NCBI GenBank assembly: GCA_910585645.1
Contig: CAJUFP010000002.1
Coordinates: forward strand, 1 to 64,000
Reading direction: 5' to 3'
Source: an uncultured Hungatella sp.
GTDB lineage: Bacteria; Bacillota; Clostridia; Lachnospirales; Lachnospiraceae
Length of the DNA stretch: 64,000 nt
The position numbers were made by a program, and so were the translations under genes. The stretch's first letter is position 1, and the number at the start of each line of letters is the position of its first letter. Of this stretch, positions 51,752-60,376 are shown one piece after another. Under the pieces are notes generated by a model. That model was given only the letters and a program-made list of their open reading frames with translations, searched no databases and had not been told where the DNA came from.

Positions 51752-52993
51752 TCACTCCTGCACCGCCACAAATGCAGGCCGGTTCCCAATCCGGTCATTG
51801 TCCACCTGCTCCGGGGCCACTCTCCCGTCATAGGTCACCGCGTAACACAGCTTCCCGTCCCTGGCTGCCGAGGTTCTCAACCAATACCCCATAACATGGC
51901 TTCCTGCCAAGGTAAAATTATCCGTCTCCGAGCCATCCAGTTTCCACAGATACTTCCCATACCGGATCGCCTCCTCTAAAGACAGACAAAACAACATATC
52001 CTCCGTCTTACTTCCCGGCTGCCTCCGTTTGGTAAACTTCCGCTCCGAAATCATGTAATCAGAGCTTTTCCCCGCATAAGTATACCCGGCCGTGGTCTCT
52101 GCCCTGGCTATCCCTTCCGAATCCGCCAGCCCTTCCTTAAGCCAGCCTCTTAAATCAGAAGCCTCCCAGCCATTGTGATTTTCGTCAAACACACTCTCAT
52201 CACCGCCGATAATGGAATCACACAGAAACAAAGCCCCGGCCCGGTTCATCCCAGCGTCACAGTAGTTAGGGTCCACACACCGGAAGGGGAAGGTATAAGA
52301 CTTCCCGTGAATCACCCTCTCCTGGGTATCCCCCTCATACCAGATCTTTCCCTGCCCGGTATCCGCCTTCTCTCTCCCAAACACAAAAGCCGGACGGATT
52401 CCCGCTTCGGTCAGAGAGACCCGGCTGGAAGCAATATGCCCGTTGTACTGCACAAGATACGCCTGGTTGGCGGTATTCTCCCGCTTGGAACGTGTCCAGT
52501 AATACCTCATTCCCCTCCTTGGCGTCCATACCTTCCGGACAATCTCCTTATAAGCCGGATTCTTCACCTCATCGATAGACAGACAGAATACCTTATCCGA
52601 AACCGAATCCCCGGTCTCCGGCAGGTTCACCGCCACAAGCTCCTCCGCCACGGAAAGGGTGTCGGCAAAATACTGGTTCAGCCATGTCCTCACATCAGAC
52701 GTTCCATAATCATTATCCGACAGCCCGTACCGGACAGAAAGGGCATAAGGAATCACCTCATCCGCCACAAACAGATATCCGCCCTGATAATCCGAATCCA
52801 GGCAGGTAAACTCCATGGTCTCAAATCCATCGGAAAGCCCGGTCTCCACCTGCAGCCCATCCCCTTTCCTGTACCGGTCTGCCTCTCTGGTCTCCGCATG
52901 AGCAGAAAACCCTAAAAGAAAACTGACCGCAGAACAGGTAAGAAATACCGCCGCCAACGCATGCTTTCTTTTCATGCGTATCACCGGCCTCAT
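51752..52993 (-). CDS. Exported DUF6273-like protein
   Basis: 413 residues, ATG 52993 overlapping the stop of the cold-shock gene (ATGA). Signal peptide (ALAAVFLTCSAVSFLLG) then two similar halves, each with a W-x-R-S-like TRSKRE/LRTSAARD block and a conserved GIRPAF / NRPAFV ending, as in DUF6273 proteins, which are common in Clostridia and lack a known activity. No anchor is visible, so it is probably released or bound to a partner. Confidence 0.65.
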   Translation of the reverse strand: MRPVIRMKRKHALAAVFLTCSAVSFLLGFSAHAETREADRYRKGDGLQVETGLSDGFETMEFTCLDSDYQGGYLFVADEVIPYALSVRYGLSDNDYGTSDVRTWLNQYFADTLSVAEELVAVNLPETGDSVSDKVFCLSIDEVKNPAYKEIVRKVWTPRRGMRYYWTRSKRENTANQAYLVQYNGHIASSRVSLTEAGIRPAFVFGREKADTGQGKIWYEGDTQERVIHGKSYTFPFRCVDPNYCDAGMNRAGALFLCDSIIGGDESVFDENHNGWEASDLRGWLKEGLADSEGIARAETTAGYTYAGKSSDYMISERKFTKRRQPGSKTEDMLFCLSLEEAIRYGKYLWKLDGSETDNFTLAGSHVMGYWLRTSAARDGKLCYAVTYDGRVAPEQVDNDRIGNRPAFVAVQE

Positions 52994-53472
52994 GCCATCT
53001 CCTCCGTATTTTCGACATCCTTATCCTCTGCCCTGGCTTTCCGTCTGCCGCCCCTGGCTCCCTTTGCCTTTTCGCTCTCACTCCCTTCCGGTCCTCCGGC
53101 CTCATCTTCCATGCCAGGCCCTTCTGTTTCCTGATCTTCTGTCCCTAACCCTTCAAGTTCCGTATCTTCCCATCCCGGTTCTCCCGTATTCTGGCCGCTG
53201 CCATATGCCGCCGCTTCTCCGTCTCCACTGCTTTCCCCGGTTCCCAGTCCTTCCTCTCCGGATTCGTTCGCCACAGACACAAACCTGGCAAGGCACCGTC
53301 CCTTTCCATCCTCTCCCGGCGTAAAGGACACCGTCTGCCCGTCACGGAGCTTCTTAAACCCTTCCCCCTGAATATCCGAATAGTGGACAAAATAATCCAT
53401 GCCTTCCTCATCCGTAATAAATCCAAAACCCTTTCTCACATCAAACCACTTTACAATTCCTCTCATTTCCAT
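52990..53472 (-). CDS. Cold-shock-domain protein with acidic tail
   Basis: 160 residues from ATG 53472 with GAGAGGAGAAC upstream; upstream reading frame to 53649 is not expected to be used. Residues 1-62 are a cold-shock domain (IVKWFDVRKGFGFITDEEG, DYFVHYSDIQ). An acidic Gly/Glu tail and a basic terminal patch (RGGRRKARAED) follow. It binds single-stranded RNA or DNA. It lies between the S1-domain gene and the DUF6273-like gene. Confidence 0.85.
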   Translation of the reverse strand: MEMRGIVKWFDVRKGFGFITDEEGMDYFVHYSDIQGEGFKKLRDGQTVSFTPGEDGKGRCLARFVSVANESGEEGLGTGESSGDGEAAAYGSGQNTGEPGWEDTELEGLGTEDQETEGPGMEDEAGGPEGSESEKAKGARGGRRKARAEDKDVENTEEMA

Positions 53473-53593
53473 ATGACAAGTTCTCCTCTCAAAAATTGTT
53501 TTCTTGTTAAATTTCGTTTTCTGCTTCACTGCACAGAAAAAGGCAGATTTTCCAAACCCCATAAGTCCCGAAAAACCTGCCCTTTCCCTAATC

Positions 53594-54565
53594 TTATCCC
53601 CGCTTAATAATCCTGGTAATGATCCCTTCGGCCACCTCCCTCTCCTCATTAATCCTGGTCACCAGAAATCCCACTTCATCCCCCTGCCCCGGCAGACTGG
53701 CCGTGTTGCAGGAGTGGGCCACCGCATTCACCCGGCAGTTCAGACAGAGAAAGAAGGTTCCCCGGTAAACATCCGTCACCCTTCCCACATACTTTCCCTG
53801 CTTTTTAAGCCGCATTAAGTTCTCTTTGTTAACATTGGCCTTAGCTTCCTTGGCGCTGACCTCTACCTTCATAGCCTCAACCGAATCCCCGGAAACCTTC
53901 TTTACCATAACATTTACCACGTCCCCTGTGGCAAACTTCTCATTGGCATCCGACAGCCATTCCCAGGTCATGTCCCTGGCCTTTAACGAACACTCAATGC
54001 CAAACACCTCCAGCCGGACCGCCTTCGGAGCCACGGCAATCACCCTGGCCTCTACCACACGTCCCGGCGTGATCATAGGCGGCCCGTCCTGGGAAGGCAT
54101 GTAGAACTGCTGCCTCTTCCGAAGCATGGCCTCCCTCCTGGAAGCCGCCACGCTGCCGGACCGTTCATCCAAATCCCGGACAATAAAATCAAGCTCCGCC
54201 CCCAGCATGTTGTTGGCAAGCCTGGTCTGCCGGTTCACCGGATCGGAATTTTCCCGCCCGTCCCCTTCCAGGTTAATCATCATCTCCTCCATAGGAATCA
54301 GAACCCGGCAGCCTTTGTAGTAGATCACAGCCACCACCCAGCCGCCCTCCAGCCTTTCAATCCCGCTTAAAGGCCCGGACAGAATCTTCCTTGTCCTCTG
54401 GGCATTCATCAACTCATGCCACACCAGGTCCTCCTGGTTTCTCATTTCTGCCGCAGCACCTCCTGCGTCCACAGTCAGAATCCCTGCCGGACGGCTCCTG
54501 GAGCGTACAACGCCATCCTGCACTCCCTCCGCCACACGGCTTTTACTCTCTTCCTTCATGGGCAT
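53594..54565 (-). CDS. S1-domain RNA-binding protein
   Basis: 323 residues from ATG 54565 after AAAGGTGG. Two S1-like segments: residues 165-240 (ITPGRVVEARVIAVAPKAVR, ATGDVVNVMVKKVSGDS) and 255-315 (KQGKYVGRVTDVYRGTFF). N-terminal half includes a helical region with ARREAMLRKRQQFYMPS-like text (SRREAMLRKRQQF). S1 proteins of this kind occur in Clostridia conjugative elements. Function is probably RNA binding or translation control; the operon has its own promoter with a leader terminator. Confidence 0.75.
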   Translation of the reverse strand: MPMKEESKSRVAEGVQDGVVRSRSRPAGILTVDAGGAAAEMRNQEDLVWHELMNAQRTRKILSGPLSGIERLEGGWVVAVIYYKGCRVLIPMEEMMINLEGDGRENSDPVNRQTRLANNMLGAELDFIVRDLDERSGSVAASRREAMLRKRQQFYMPSQDGPPMITPGRVVEARVIAVAPKAVRLEVFGIECSLKARDMTWEWLSDANEKFATGDVVNVMVKKVSGDSVEAMKVEVSAKEAKANVNKENLMRLKKQGKYVGRVTDVYRGTFFLCLNCRVNAVAHSCNTASLPGQGDEVGFLVTRINEEREVAEGIITRIIKRG

Positions 54566-54682
54566 ACCACCTTTCTTTTTTTCATTCCAAATCCCCGGCT
54601 TCTCCTAAACTGCCTGAAAACACAAAAAGAGCAGCCTTGTAAAAAGCTGCTCTCCGTGAACCCGTTGATTCAGAAATCTGAT
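54566..54682 (-). ncRNA. Attenuated leader RNA C
   Basis: From the predicted start (about 54682) to the S1 gene. It has GATTTCTG and GGGTTCAC, similar in order to leader B (GATTTCTG, then CGTTCAC), and a terminator at 54622-54653. No TTC-YGG box hairpin as in leaders A and B. Confidence 0.5.
54622..54653 (-). terminator. Leader terminator C
   Basis: Minus strand AGAGCAGC pairs with GCTGCTCT and is followed by TTTTTGTG. It stands between promoter C and the S1 gene. Confidence 0.8.
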
Positions 54683-54688
54683 GATACC

Positions 54689-54717
54689 ATTATAAAACAT
54701 CTGAAATTGCAAGTCAA
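54689..54717 (-). promoter_or_regulatory. Promoter C (TTGACT-17-TATAAT)
   Basis: Minus strand TTGACT (54712-54717), 17-base spacer, TATAAT (54689-54694). It lies beyond the stop of the split-sigma genes and drives the S1 gene. Confidence 0.8.
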
Positions 54718-54741
54718 TTCTTCAGGAAATGCAATGTGGTT

Positions 54742-54948
54742 TCATTTCCGTCCCAATTTCGTCTCTTTTATATGAAACCCTTCAATACAACGCAAAAATG
54801 TTATGGACAATTCCTGAAATAAGTCCTCGCAAAACCGCCCTTCTATCATGGAACGGCTAATGAGTAACGGACGATACTGCAAGAACAGTTCCTCCTTCGC
54901 CTTCTCATTTCCCGATTTTGCCAGACGCAGCAATACTTCCGTTTCCAT
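54742..54948 (-). CDS. Small sigma-region-2-like protein (HTH_16, RsoA-like)
   Basis: 68 residues, ATG 54948 after GGAGTGGAAAAAG. MLLRLAKSG-like helix (TEVLLRLAKSGNEKAKEEL) followed by QYRPLLISRSM and FCEDLFQELSITFLRCIEGF match the HTH_16 and sigma region 2 fold. It overlaps the larger sigma-like gene by 44 bases. Its partner lacks this region, as in the B. subtilis RsoA-SigO pair. Confidence 0.7.
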   Translation of the reverse strand: METEVLLRLAKSGNEKAKEELFLQYRPLLISRSMIEGRFCEDLFQELSITFLRCIEGFHIKETKLGRK

Positions 54949-55381
54949 TCTTTTTCCACTCCTTCCTTATCTTTTTACGGGCATACGAATACGAGTCTGC
55001 AATCTTCTTCGGTTTCTGCCCTATAATATTACCAATCTCCACAAACGTAAGCTGTCGGAACGCTTTGGCAAACACCACTTGAAGCTCTAAATCCGTCAAA
55101 ATATCCATACTTTTCCAAAGCCTCATATCCAGCCATTCCTTTAACTGCTGTCTGATCACTTCCGGTTCCCAAGAGACTCTTTCTATTTCTTCCATCCAGT
55201 CTGCCACACACGCCATATCTGTCTCCTCCAACTGGTATTCAACAATTTCCGTCTCCTTTGGCACCTCCTTCCAGGTATGCTCCTGCTCTTTTCTTAAATA
55301 ATCCCTCCTGGAGCGCTCCACTGCCTTCTCCAGATATTTGGTAAAACGTCCCTTAACAAAATCTTCATTGGTTCCTTTCAT
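54905..55381 (-). CDS. Sigma-70-family-like protein with region 4 (SigO-like)
   Basis: 158 residues, ATG 55381 after GGAGGAG. The C-terminal half has LTDLELQVVFAKAFRQLTFV followed by EIGNIIGQKPKKIADSYSYARKKIRKEWKK, the region 4 DNA-binding helix-turn-helix. The N-terminal half is a basic/acidic helical stretch without region 2. With the overlapping 68-residue gene it could form a split sigma factor. Transcription control of the element's own promoters is the natural hypothesis. A conventional TcdR-like regulator is an alternative. Confidence 0.7.
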   Translation of the reverse strand: MKGTNEDFVKGRFTKYLEKAVERSRRDYLRKEQEHTWKEVPKETEIVEYQLEETDMACVADWMEEIERVSWEPEVIRQQLKEWLDMRLWKSMDILTDLELQVVFAKAFRQLTFVEIGNIIGQKPKKIADSYSYARKKIRKEWKKNGNGSIAASGKIGK

Positions 55382-55490
55382 CTTCTCCTCCGGATATCAG
55401 ATTTGCTTGATTTCCGAAGAATGCGGCGGACCGCGAACCCATTTTTTGATAACCACAGCTTTACTGGGGTATATAGTATGGTTTTATGAA

Positions 55491-55517
55491 CAAAAAAGAG
55501 GCAGTACGTTTCTGCCC
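55491..55517 (-). terminator. Candidate leader terminator upstream of the sigma pair
   Basis: Minus strand GGCAG...CTGCC with T-run TTTTTTG. It lies about 110 bases before the sigma gene, so the sigma pair may also be attenuated. Alternatively it ends an unrecognised upstream RNA. Confidence 0.5.
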
Positions 55518-55675
55518 CCCTTACATAAAATTTTGTATATTCTGTTTTACTTCTTTTCCATATCTTCCAATGTCTATGCGGTTATCTTTCAATTGTATCT
55601 ATTATTACCCCTGATTTATAAAGGGTTATAGTTTATGTTGTTTCTGTTGATTTCCGTTTAAACTTAAAAGAAAAG

Positions 55676-56011
55676 GTGATAACTAACATGAAAGCTCCTG
55701 ATCATAAACTTGGCAACCGAATAAAATCTGCCCGCAAAGCAAAAAAGCTGACCCAGGAAAAACTTGCTGAACAGATCAATATATCCACCAGCTACATAGC
55801 AGAAATCGAAAACAAAAGAACTATCCCAAGTTTTGAAATCATGTGTTCCTTATGTAAAATTTTGAATCTTTCCCTGGACAATATCATTTTTGATACGGAG
55901 TCCGACTCCATAAAGCAGATCAATCTGCTTTTAAGTCAATGCAGTGAGAAACAGCTTTCCGTTATCCATGCCATGATTGAAGCCATGCTCCAGGCAGAAG
56001 CCAGCATATAA
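55676..56011 (+). CDS. XRE-family HTH regulator
   Basis: 111 residues, the only plus-strand gene. ATG 55688 (second Met of MITNMKAP) after AAAGGTGATAAC is the likely start, within the stated span. Residues 15-70 are a lambda-repressor-like HTH (GNRIKSARKAKKLTQEKLAEQ, NISTSYIAEIENKRTIPSFE). C-terminal helical tail (QINLLLSQCSEKQLSVI). Divergent from the split sigma pair, it probably represses element promoters. A TTGTAT/TATAAA candidate promoter lies near 55596-55625. Confidence 0.8.
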   Translation: MITNMKAPDHKLGNRIKSARKAKKLTQEKLAEQINISTSYIAEIENKRTIPSFEIMCSLCKILNLSLDNIIFDTESDSIKQINLLLSQCSEKQLSVIHAMIEAMLQAEASI

Positions 56012-56053
56012 AATGTAATTACTCTACCCATCCGTTTTGCCAGACAGCCCATT

Positions 56054-56096
56054 AAAAACTCCCCGTTCCGCTAACCTGCGAACCGGGGAGTTTTCA
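56054..56096. terminator. Bidirectional terminator between XRE and SGNH genes
   Basis: AAAACTCCCC pairs with GGGGAGTTTT around a GC-rich loop, with A and T runs on both sides. It serves the plus-strand XRE gene and, on the other strand, the SGNH gene operon end. Confidence 0.85.
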
Positions 56097-56160
56097 TATC
56101 CTTTATCCATTTTCCTTTCCCAGACGGCTACCCCCATTTTAACCAGGGTTCCTTAATCAT

Positions 56161-57195
56161 TCATGAAAGACACCTTAATCTTTCTGAATCGCCACCTCCT
56201 TCCGTCTTCTCACACCTTTCAAAGTCCTTCCACCACCTTTTTGCCCCTTCTTCCTTTTTGCGATCCGTCAGCCCATAATTCGCCTTCAGATAATCTCCCA
56301 GATACCGGCTTACCTTTTCCGCCCCATAAGTATTCAAATGATCCCCCTCATCCCTGGAATCCCTGTCCCAATCTATATTCAGCTCCTTCTCCAAAAGATT
56401 CATATCCAGAAACGGAAGTTTCTTCTTGGCGGCATAATCACTCACCCCATTATGCCTCCTGTAATCCCAGTTTTTAGGAGTAGGAGTTCCCACTAACAGC
56501 AGATAAATCCCTTCCTTCCGGCACAGTTCCACCAGCCTGTCCGTCCAAAAGGTCACCGTACCCTTCAAAGCCTCCCTGTCCTCCGTTTTCACCATATAGG
56601 GACCGCCTTTATACGGCCGAATATCCCCGCTGGGCAAAAAACCTTTGTTGACATCCCTCCTTCCCTCAAACGGCAGCCCCTTCCAGTCTCCCGCCGTCAG
56701 ACCTTTCCACCGGTTATGGTACTGAACCATAGGAAAATAATATCTGGCCGTCCTCTCAATGGCAAGGTTCCACTCCCTCTGCCACTCCCTGCTGTGGTAA
56801 AATAAATCCGTTTCCAGAATCACCACCTTAGGCCTTTGCATTGTCAGCACCTTTTTCATCATATAATAAGCCTCCACAGCCCTCTGCCCAGACTGGCCGC
56901 ACACAAAAGAGGTAATGCCATGGTTTTTCCATAGTACCATGGGAGAGACTGCAGAATGACTCTCACTGTCCCCAAGAACAATCACATCCAGAGAACCCTC
57001 CGGTTCCGCCATGACTCCCGCAGACGGGATATCCCTTCCCTCCATACCGGCCTCTGCCGTATTGGACTTTGGAGCCGTTACCACAGACCCGCCATAAAGA
57101 AGAAACACAAATATCCCCCAGAACACCACCATTCTCCCCATCCTTACTACCCTGTCTCTGTTCTCAAAAACCACACCCACCTCCTGACAATCCAT
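56161..57195 (-). CDS. SGNH-type membrane protein (DltD-like)
   Basis: About 344 residues (start uncertain; ATGs at 57195 and 57144 both possible). N-terminal membrane helix (VVFWGIFVFLLYG) then an SGNH-like domain: VLGDSESHSAVS (block I GDS), VILETDLFYHSREW, and DEGDHLNTYG as the catalytic D-x2-H block. This is the pattern of extracellular acyl-group transfer partners of MBOAT enzymes (DltD, AlgX/DHHW types). It is the last gene of the Dlt-like set, 39 bases after the MBOAT gene stop. Confidence 0.75.
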   Translation of the reverse strand: MDCQEVGVVFENRDRVVRMGRMVVFWGIFVFLLYGGSVVTAPKSNTAEAGMEGRDIPSAGVMAEPEGSLDVIVLGDSESHSAVSPMVLWKNHGITSFVCGQSGQRAVEAYYMMKKVLTMQRPKVVILETDLFYHSREWQREWNLAIERTARYYFPMVQYHNRWKGLTAGDWKGLPFEGRRDVNKGFLPSGDIRPYKGGPYMVKTEDREALKGTVTFWTDRLVELCRKEGIYLLLVGTPTPKNWDYRRHNGVSDYAAKKKLPFLDMNLLEKELNIDWDRDSRDEGDHLNTYGAEKVSRYLGDYLKANYGLTDRKKEEGAKRWWKDFERCEKTEGGGDSERLRCLS

Positions 57196-57234
57196 CTTTT
57201 CCGGGAAAAGCAATACTCCGGCACTTACCAGCCA

Positions 57235-58767
57235 TCAAAAATTTGCGTAGATCAAATCTACCGGCACATACCCTTCCCCATACGCGCCAAACACACAGAT
57301 TCCAAGTAAAACCCCATAATATACGCCCCACCTAAAGGGCAGAGGCAGCCTTCCAACCTCCTGACGCACATCCTTTCCTCTCTCCAGCAGAATACTCACA
57401 AGAACCACCATCCCGATCATTACCCCTGTCACCAAAAAATCCATCCAGTCCAGTCCCAGCTTCATAAGGCTTCCGTCCCACATCTGAGAAAACTGCCATC
57501 CCTTTATCATAGACCAGAACATTCCGATTCCCTGCTTAAGTCCTTCTGCCCTGAAAAACAGTTCCCCTATAACCACCAGAACCCAGGTACGCAGGATCTG
57601 GAACCCGGCAAACACCCTGCTGTTTCCCACAATGGGAATCCTGGCCTTCCACTTCTCCACCCAGGGTTCCACCCCAATAGACAAAAGAATCAGCGCAAAA
57701 TAATACATTCCAAAAAACAGAAAGCTCCACCGTGGCCCATGCCACAGTCCGTTGCACAGCCATACGGGAAACAAAGCCCCTGCCGACACTCCAAGCCTTG
57801 CCAGGTACCGCCCTTTTCCTGACAACCTTCTGCCAAATTTCCTCAAAGCAGAAGACATAGAGACCGGGTAAAACATATAATCCTTAAACCAGGCTCCCAG
57901 CGTAATATGCCACCGCCTCCAAAACTCCGGCACAGACTTAGAAAAAAAGGGCTGGCGAAAATTTTCCGGCAGACAAATTCCAAAAATTTCCCCGCTTCCC
58001 GCCACCATATCCATACACCCCGAAAACTCCATGTACAGCTGAATTGTATAACAGCAGGCAGCAACGCCGATCACCACACCGCTGTAGCTCTCATAATTTC
58101 CATACACGGTCTGAACCAGGATATTCAGCCGGTCCGCCACCACCATTTTTTTCGCCAGCCCCCATAAGATTCTTTGTACCCCCTTCGTCAGATTCTCCCA
58201 GGTAATAGGCCGTCCCTCCCACAGCACCAGCCCTGTCTGTCCGTAACGGCAAATAGGGCCCTCCATGATACAGGGAAAAAAGGTCAAAAACAGCCCCAGC
58301 CTTTCAACCCCCCGTTCCGCAGGAATCCGCTTATACCACACATCCACAAGATACCCCACAGCCTGGAGCGTATAAAAAGAAATCCCTATGGGAAGCAGCG
58401 CGGGCACGGCAGAAAAAAAGGGGCCCATACCAAACAGTTGGAGCACACGGTTCCCATTGGCCGCCAGAAAACTCCCGTACTTCTTCCATACTAAAATGCC
58501 CAAAAGACCAGCCAGTCCCCACACCAGAGCCCCCCTTCTCTGCTTTTCCTCCTTCTCTCTCCCTGCCGTCTCCATCCATATCCCCACATCATGAATGAGC
58601 AAAACCGCCACAAGAGGATAAATCATCAGGGTCCCGCTGATACACCAGTAAAAAACAAGACTTGCCGCAAGCAGAATCCATGGACGAAATCTGACTCCCA
58701 CAAGCTGATAGATCAGACAGACTGCCGGGAGAAACAAAAACAGATACAGCGCTGTATGATAAGCCAT
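57235..58767 (-). CDS. MBOAT acyltransferase (DltB-like)
   Basis: 510 residues, start at ATG 58767 overlapping the carrier-protein stop. About ten hydrophobic segments spread along the chain. The catalytic-type His is in WLCNGLWHGPRWSFLF; other MBOAT hallmarks are EFWRRWHITLGAWFKDY. It would move the acyl or aminoacyl group from carrier protein across the membrane for the SGNH partner. Confidence 0.9.
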   Translation of the reverse strand: MAYHTALYLFLFLPAVCLIYQLVGVRFRPWILLAASLVFYWCISGTLMIYPLVAVLLIHDVGIWMETAGREKEEKQRRGALVWGLAGLLGILVWKKYGSFLAANGNRVLQLFGMGPFFSAVPALLPIGISFYTLQAVGYLVDVWYKRIPAERGVERLGLFLTFFPCIMEGPICRYGQTGLVLWEGRPITWENLTKGVQRILWGLAKKMVVADRLNILVQTVYGNYESYSGVVIGVAACCYTIQLYMEFSGCMDMVAGSGEIFGICLPENFRQPFFSKSVPEFWRRWHITLGAWFKDYMFYPVSMSSALRKFGRRLSGKGRYLARLGVSAGALFPVWLCNGLWHGPRWSFLFFGMYYFALILLSIGVEPWVEKWKARIPIVGNSRVFAGFQILRTWVLVVIGELFFRAEGLKQGIGMFWSMIKGWQFSQMWDGSLMKLGLDWMDFLVTGVMIGMVVLVSILLERGKDVRQEVGRLPLPFRWGVYYGVLLGICVFGAYGEGYVPVDLIYANF

Positions 58768-58768
58768 C

Positions 58769-58999
58769 CTACTCCCCTTGCTTAAGCCGCTGCACCATAT
58801 TCCATATGCTCCGGACAGAATTAAAATTGGCGGCCGTTACCTCTCCCGGCGAAATACGGATCTCAAAATAATCCTCCAGTCTCCCGATGAGCTCCAGAAC
58901 CGAAAAAGAATCCAGGATTCTCCCATCTATCAAATCCTCACAATTAATATCATCCACACCCGGCTCTACCTGCCGTAAAATAATCCACACGTCTTCCAT
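58769..58999 (-). CDS. Acyl/aminoacyl carrier protein (DltC-like)
   Basis: 76 residues, ATG 58999 after AGGAGGATTTT. The phosphopantetheine Ser is in RILDSFSVLELIGRLEDYF; length and acidic character match DltC (about 78 residues). It carries the residue activated by the adenylation protein. Confidence 0.85.
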   Translation of the reverse strand: MEDVWIILRQVEPGVDDINCEDLIDGRILDSFSVLELIGRLEDYFEIRISPGEVTAANFNSVRSIWNMVQRLKQGE

Positions 59000-59007
59000 A
59001 AAATCCT

Positions 59008-59173
59008 CCTATGCCAACTTTCCACTGAAATGGCAACCGTTCATACAGCCCGAACGGTTGGGACATCTGCCTATGAAAATCGCTTCGCGATGAGGCAGAT
59101 GTCTTCCTCCTTTATGTTTCCATACGGCCAGCGCAGCAAGTGCACGGGCCTATGCCAACTTTCCACTGAAATG
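59008..59173. repeat. 25-bp direct repeat flanking a two-hairpin insert
   Basis: Bases 59008-59032 are repeated at 59149-59173 exactly; both encode the last residues (HFSGKLA and stop) of the LysA-like gene. Between them is a 116-base segment with stems ACATCTGCCT/AGGCAGATGT and CAACCGTTC/GAACGGTTG. The copy nearest the carrier gene retains its GGAGG site. It looks like an insertion that duplicated its target. Confidence 0.75.
59035..59115 (-). repeat. Two-hairpin unit (REP-like) inside the duplicated region
   Basis: Minus strand AAAGGAGGAAG, a stem ACATCTGCCT/AGGCAGATGT with inner CGC/GCG, then CAACCGTTCGGG/GAACGGTTG. Same order as the unit at 20476-20575. Confidence 0.55.
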
Positions 59174-60376
59174 CTCCTTTAATTTCCCATAATTTTCTCT
59201 TACAATAGGCAGATTCAGGCAATAAGTATCCATATGCCCTCTCACCTTCAAAAGCCCCCGCTCCGTACCCCATACCACCACAGCCGGAAGCTCCCTGCTC
59301 AAAAACACAGACATCCCCTCTGTCATGGAGTAAGCTCCTGTCCGTTCAAAAACCAGCAGATCTCCCGGAGACGCTGCCACAAGGGGCTGTTTCCTTGCCA
59401 GAATATCATTCATTGTACACAAAGCCCCGCAGATCTCCCACTCCTCACACGCCCCCTGGACGTCTTTTGGAAGCTTTCTCACATAGGGCTGTTTCATGGC
59501 CATGAGCTGCCCATCATAGTGCAGGTGATGTATCCCTCCGTCTACCATGGCATAGGATTCCCCTCCGTTCCTCTTTAACTCCTGTATCTCCGTCACATAA
59601 TATCCGCAGGAAGCCGTCAGGAAACGCCCCATTTCAAATACCATCTTCCCCTGAAATTTCATGGAATCCACACAGTCCCGAATCTCCTTTAAAAGCTCCT
59701 GTCCTCTGTCTTTCTCCCCCTGGAAATAATCCACAGGCAGCCCAGGCCCATACTCCAGATGTTCCATATCATACCCCAGAGACTGCTCCATAGCTCTGCA
59801 CAACTCATCCAGGTAAAGCAGCTCATGAACAATACGCTGGGCATTCCTTTTCTGTGTCCCGGAAAAAAAGTGGATACCCAGAAAATGAATCCACGGTTCT
59901 GTTTGGCACCCAGCAGCCATCTCCTCCAACTGTCCCACGGACATTCCAAACTGGTTCCTGCTGGTAAGACGCAGCACCAGAGAAACCTTCCGTTTTTCCC
60001 TTTCTGCCAGGGCCCGCAGCATTTGAAACTGGGGAACCGATTCCACTGTAAAGACCGGAAGTTCTCCCTTTTCCCCCAAAATCTTTTCTATTTCCTCCTC
60101 CCTTTTCAAAACCCCGGACACAATGATCCGTTCCGGCAAAATTCCACAAGCCCTGCATATCCTGTACTCCCCATAAGAGCATGCCTCTATCCGCCCCAGC
60201 CCCTGAGGCAGAAACGGCACAAGAAACGGATTCGCCTTCATGGCATAGCACAGAGAAACCCTTTCCCCCAGTGCCTGCCCCGTCTCCCGGACCTTCCTGT
60301 AAAACTCATCTAAATCAAACAAATAAAATGGCGTGCCGTAACTAGCAGCTGCCTGAATCAAAACGCGGTCTTCCAA
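59150..60376 (-). CDS. LysA-family PLP enzyme (fold III decarboxylase-like)
   Basis: 408 residues, starting at TTG 60376 after GGGAGGAG and overlapping the adenylation gene by 35 bases. PLP Lys in SLCYAMKANP, then a modified CSYGEYRICRA (family: SGGEL), HFFSGTQKRN (HxGSQ-like), EMGRFLTASCG (EPGR in the family), CGALCTMNDIL and GAYSMTEGM. Several signature residues are altered, so it may have changed substrate or be a racemase-like relative instead of DAP decarboxylase. Its place in a Dlt-like operon suggests it makes or modifies the activated amino acid. Confidence 0.8.
   Translation of the reverse strand: MEDRVLIQAAASYGTPFYLFDLDEFYRKVRETGQALGERVSLCYAMKANPFLVPFLPQGLGRIEACSYGEYRICRACGILPERIIVSGVLKREEEIEKILGEKGELPVFTVESVPQFQMLRALAEREKRKVSLVLRLTSRNQFGMSVGQLEEMAAGCQTEPWIHFLGIHFFSGTQKRNAQRIVHELLYLDELCRAMEQSLGYDMEHLEYGPGLPVDYFQGEKDRGQELLKEIRDCVDSMKFQGKMVFEMGRFLTASCGYYVTEIQELKRNGGESYAMVDGGIHHLHYDGQLMAMKQPYVRKLPKDVQGACEEWEICGALCTMNDILARKQPLVAASPGDLLVFERTGAYSMTEGMSVFLSRELPAVVVWGTERGLLKVRGHMDTYCLNLPIVRENYGKLKEHFSGKLA

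Noticed and set aside
54742..55381. The sigma-like pair as one frameshifted gene
   Set aside because: Both have their own ribosome sites and starts, and the two-gene arrangement matches a known split-sigma layout. A frameshift would not restore the missing region order, since region 2 is encoded downstream of region 4.
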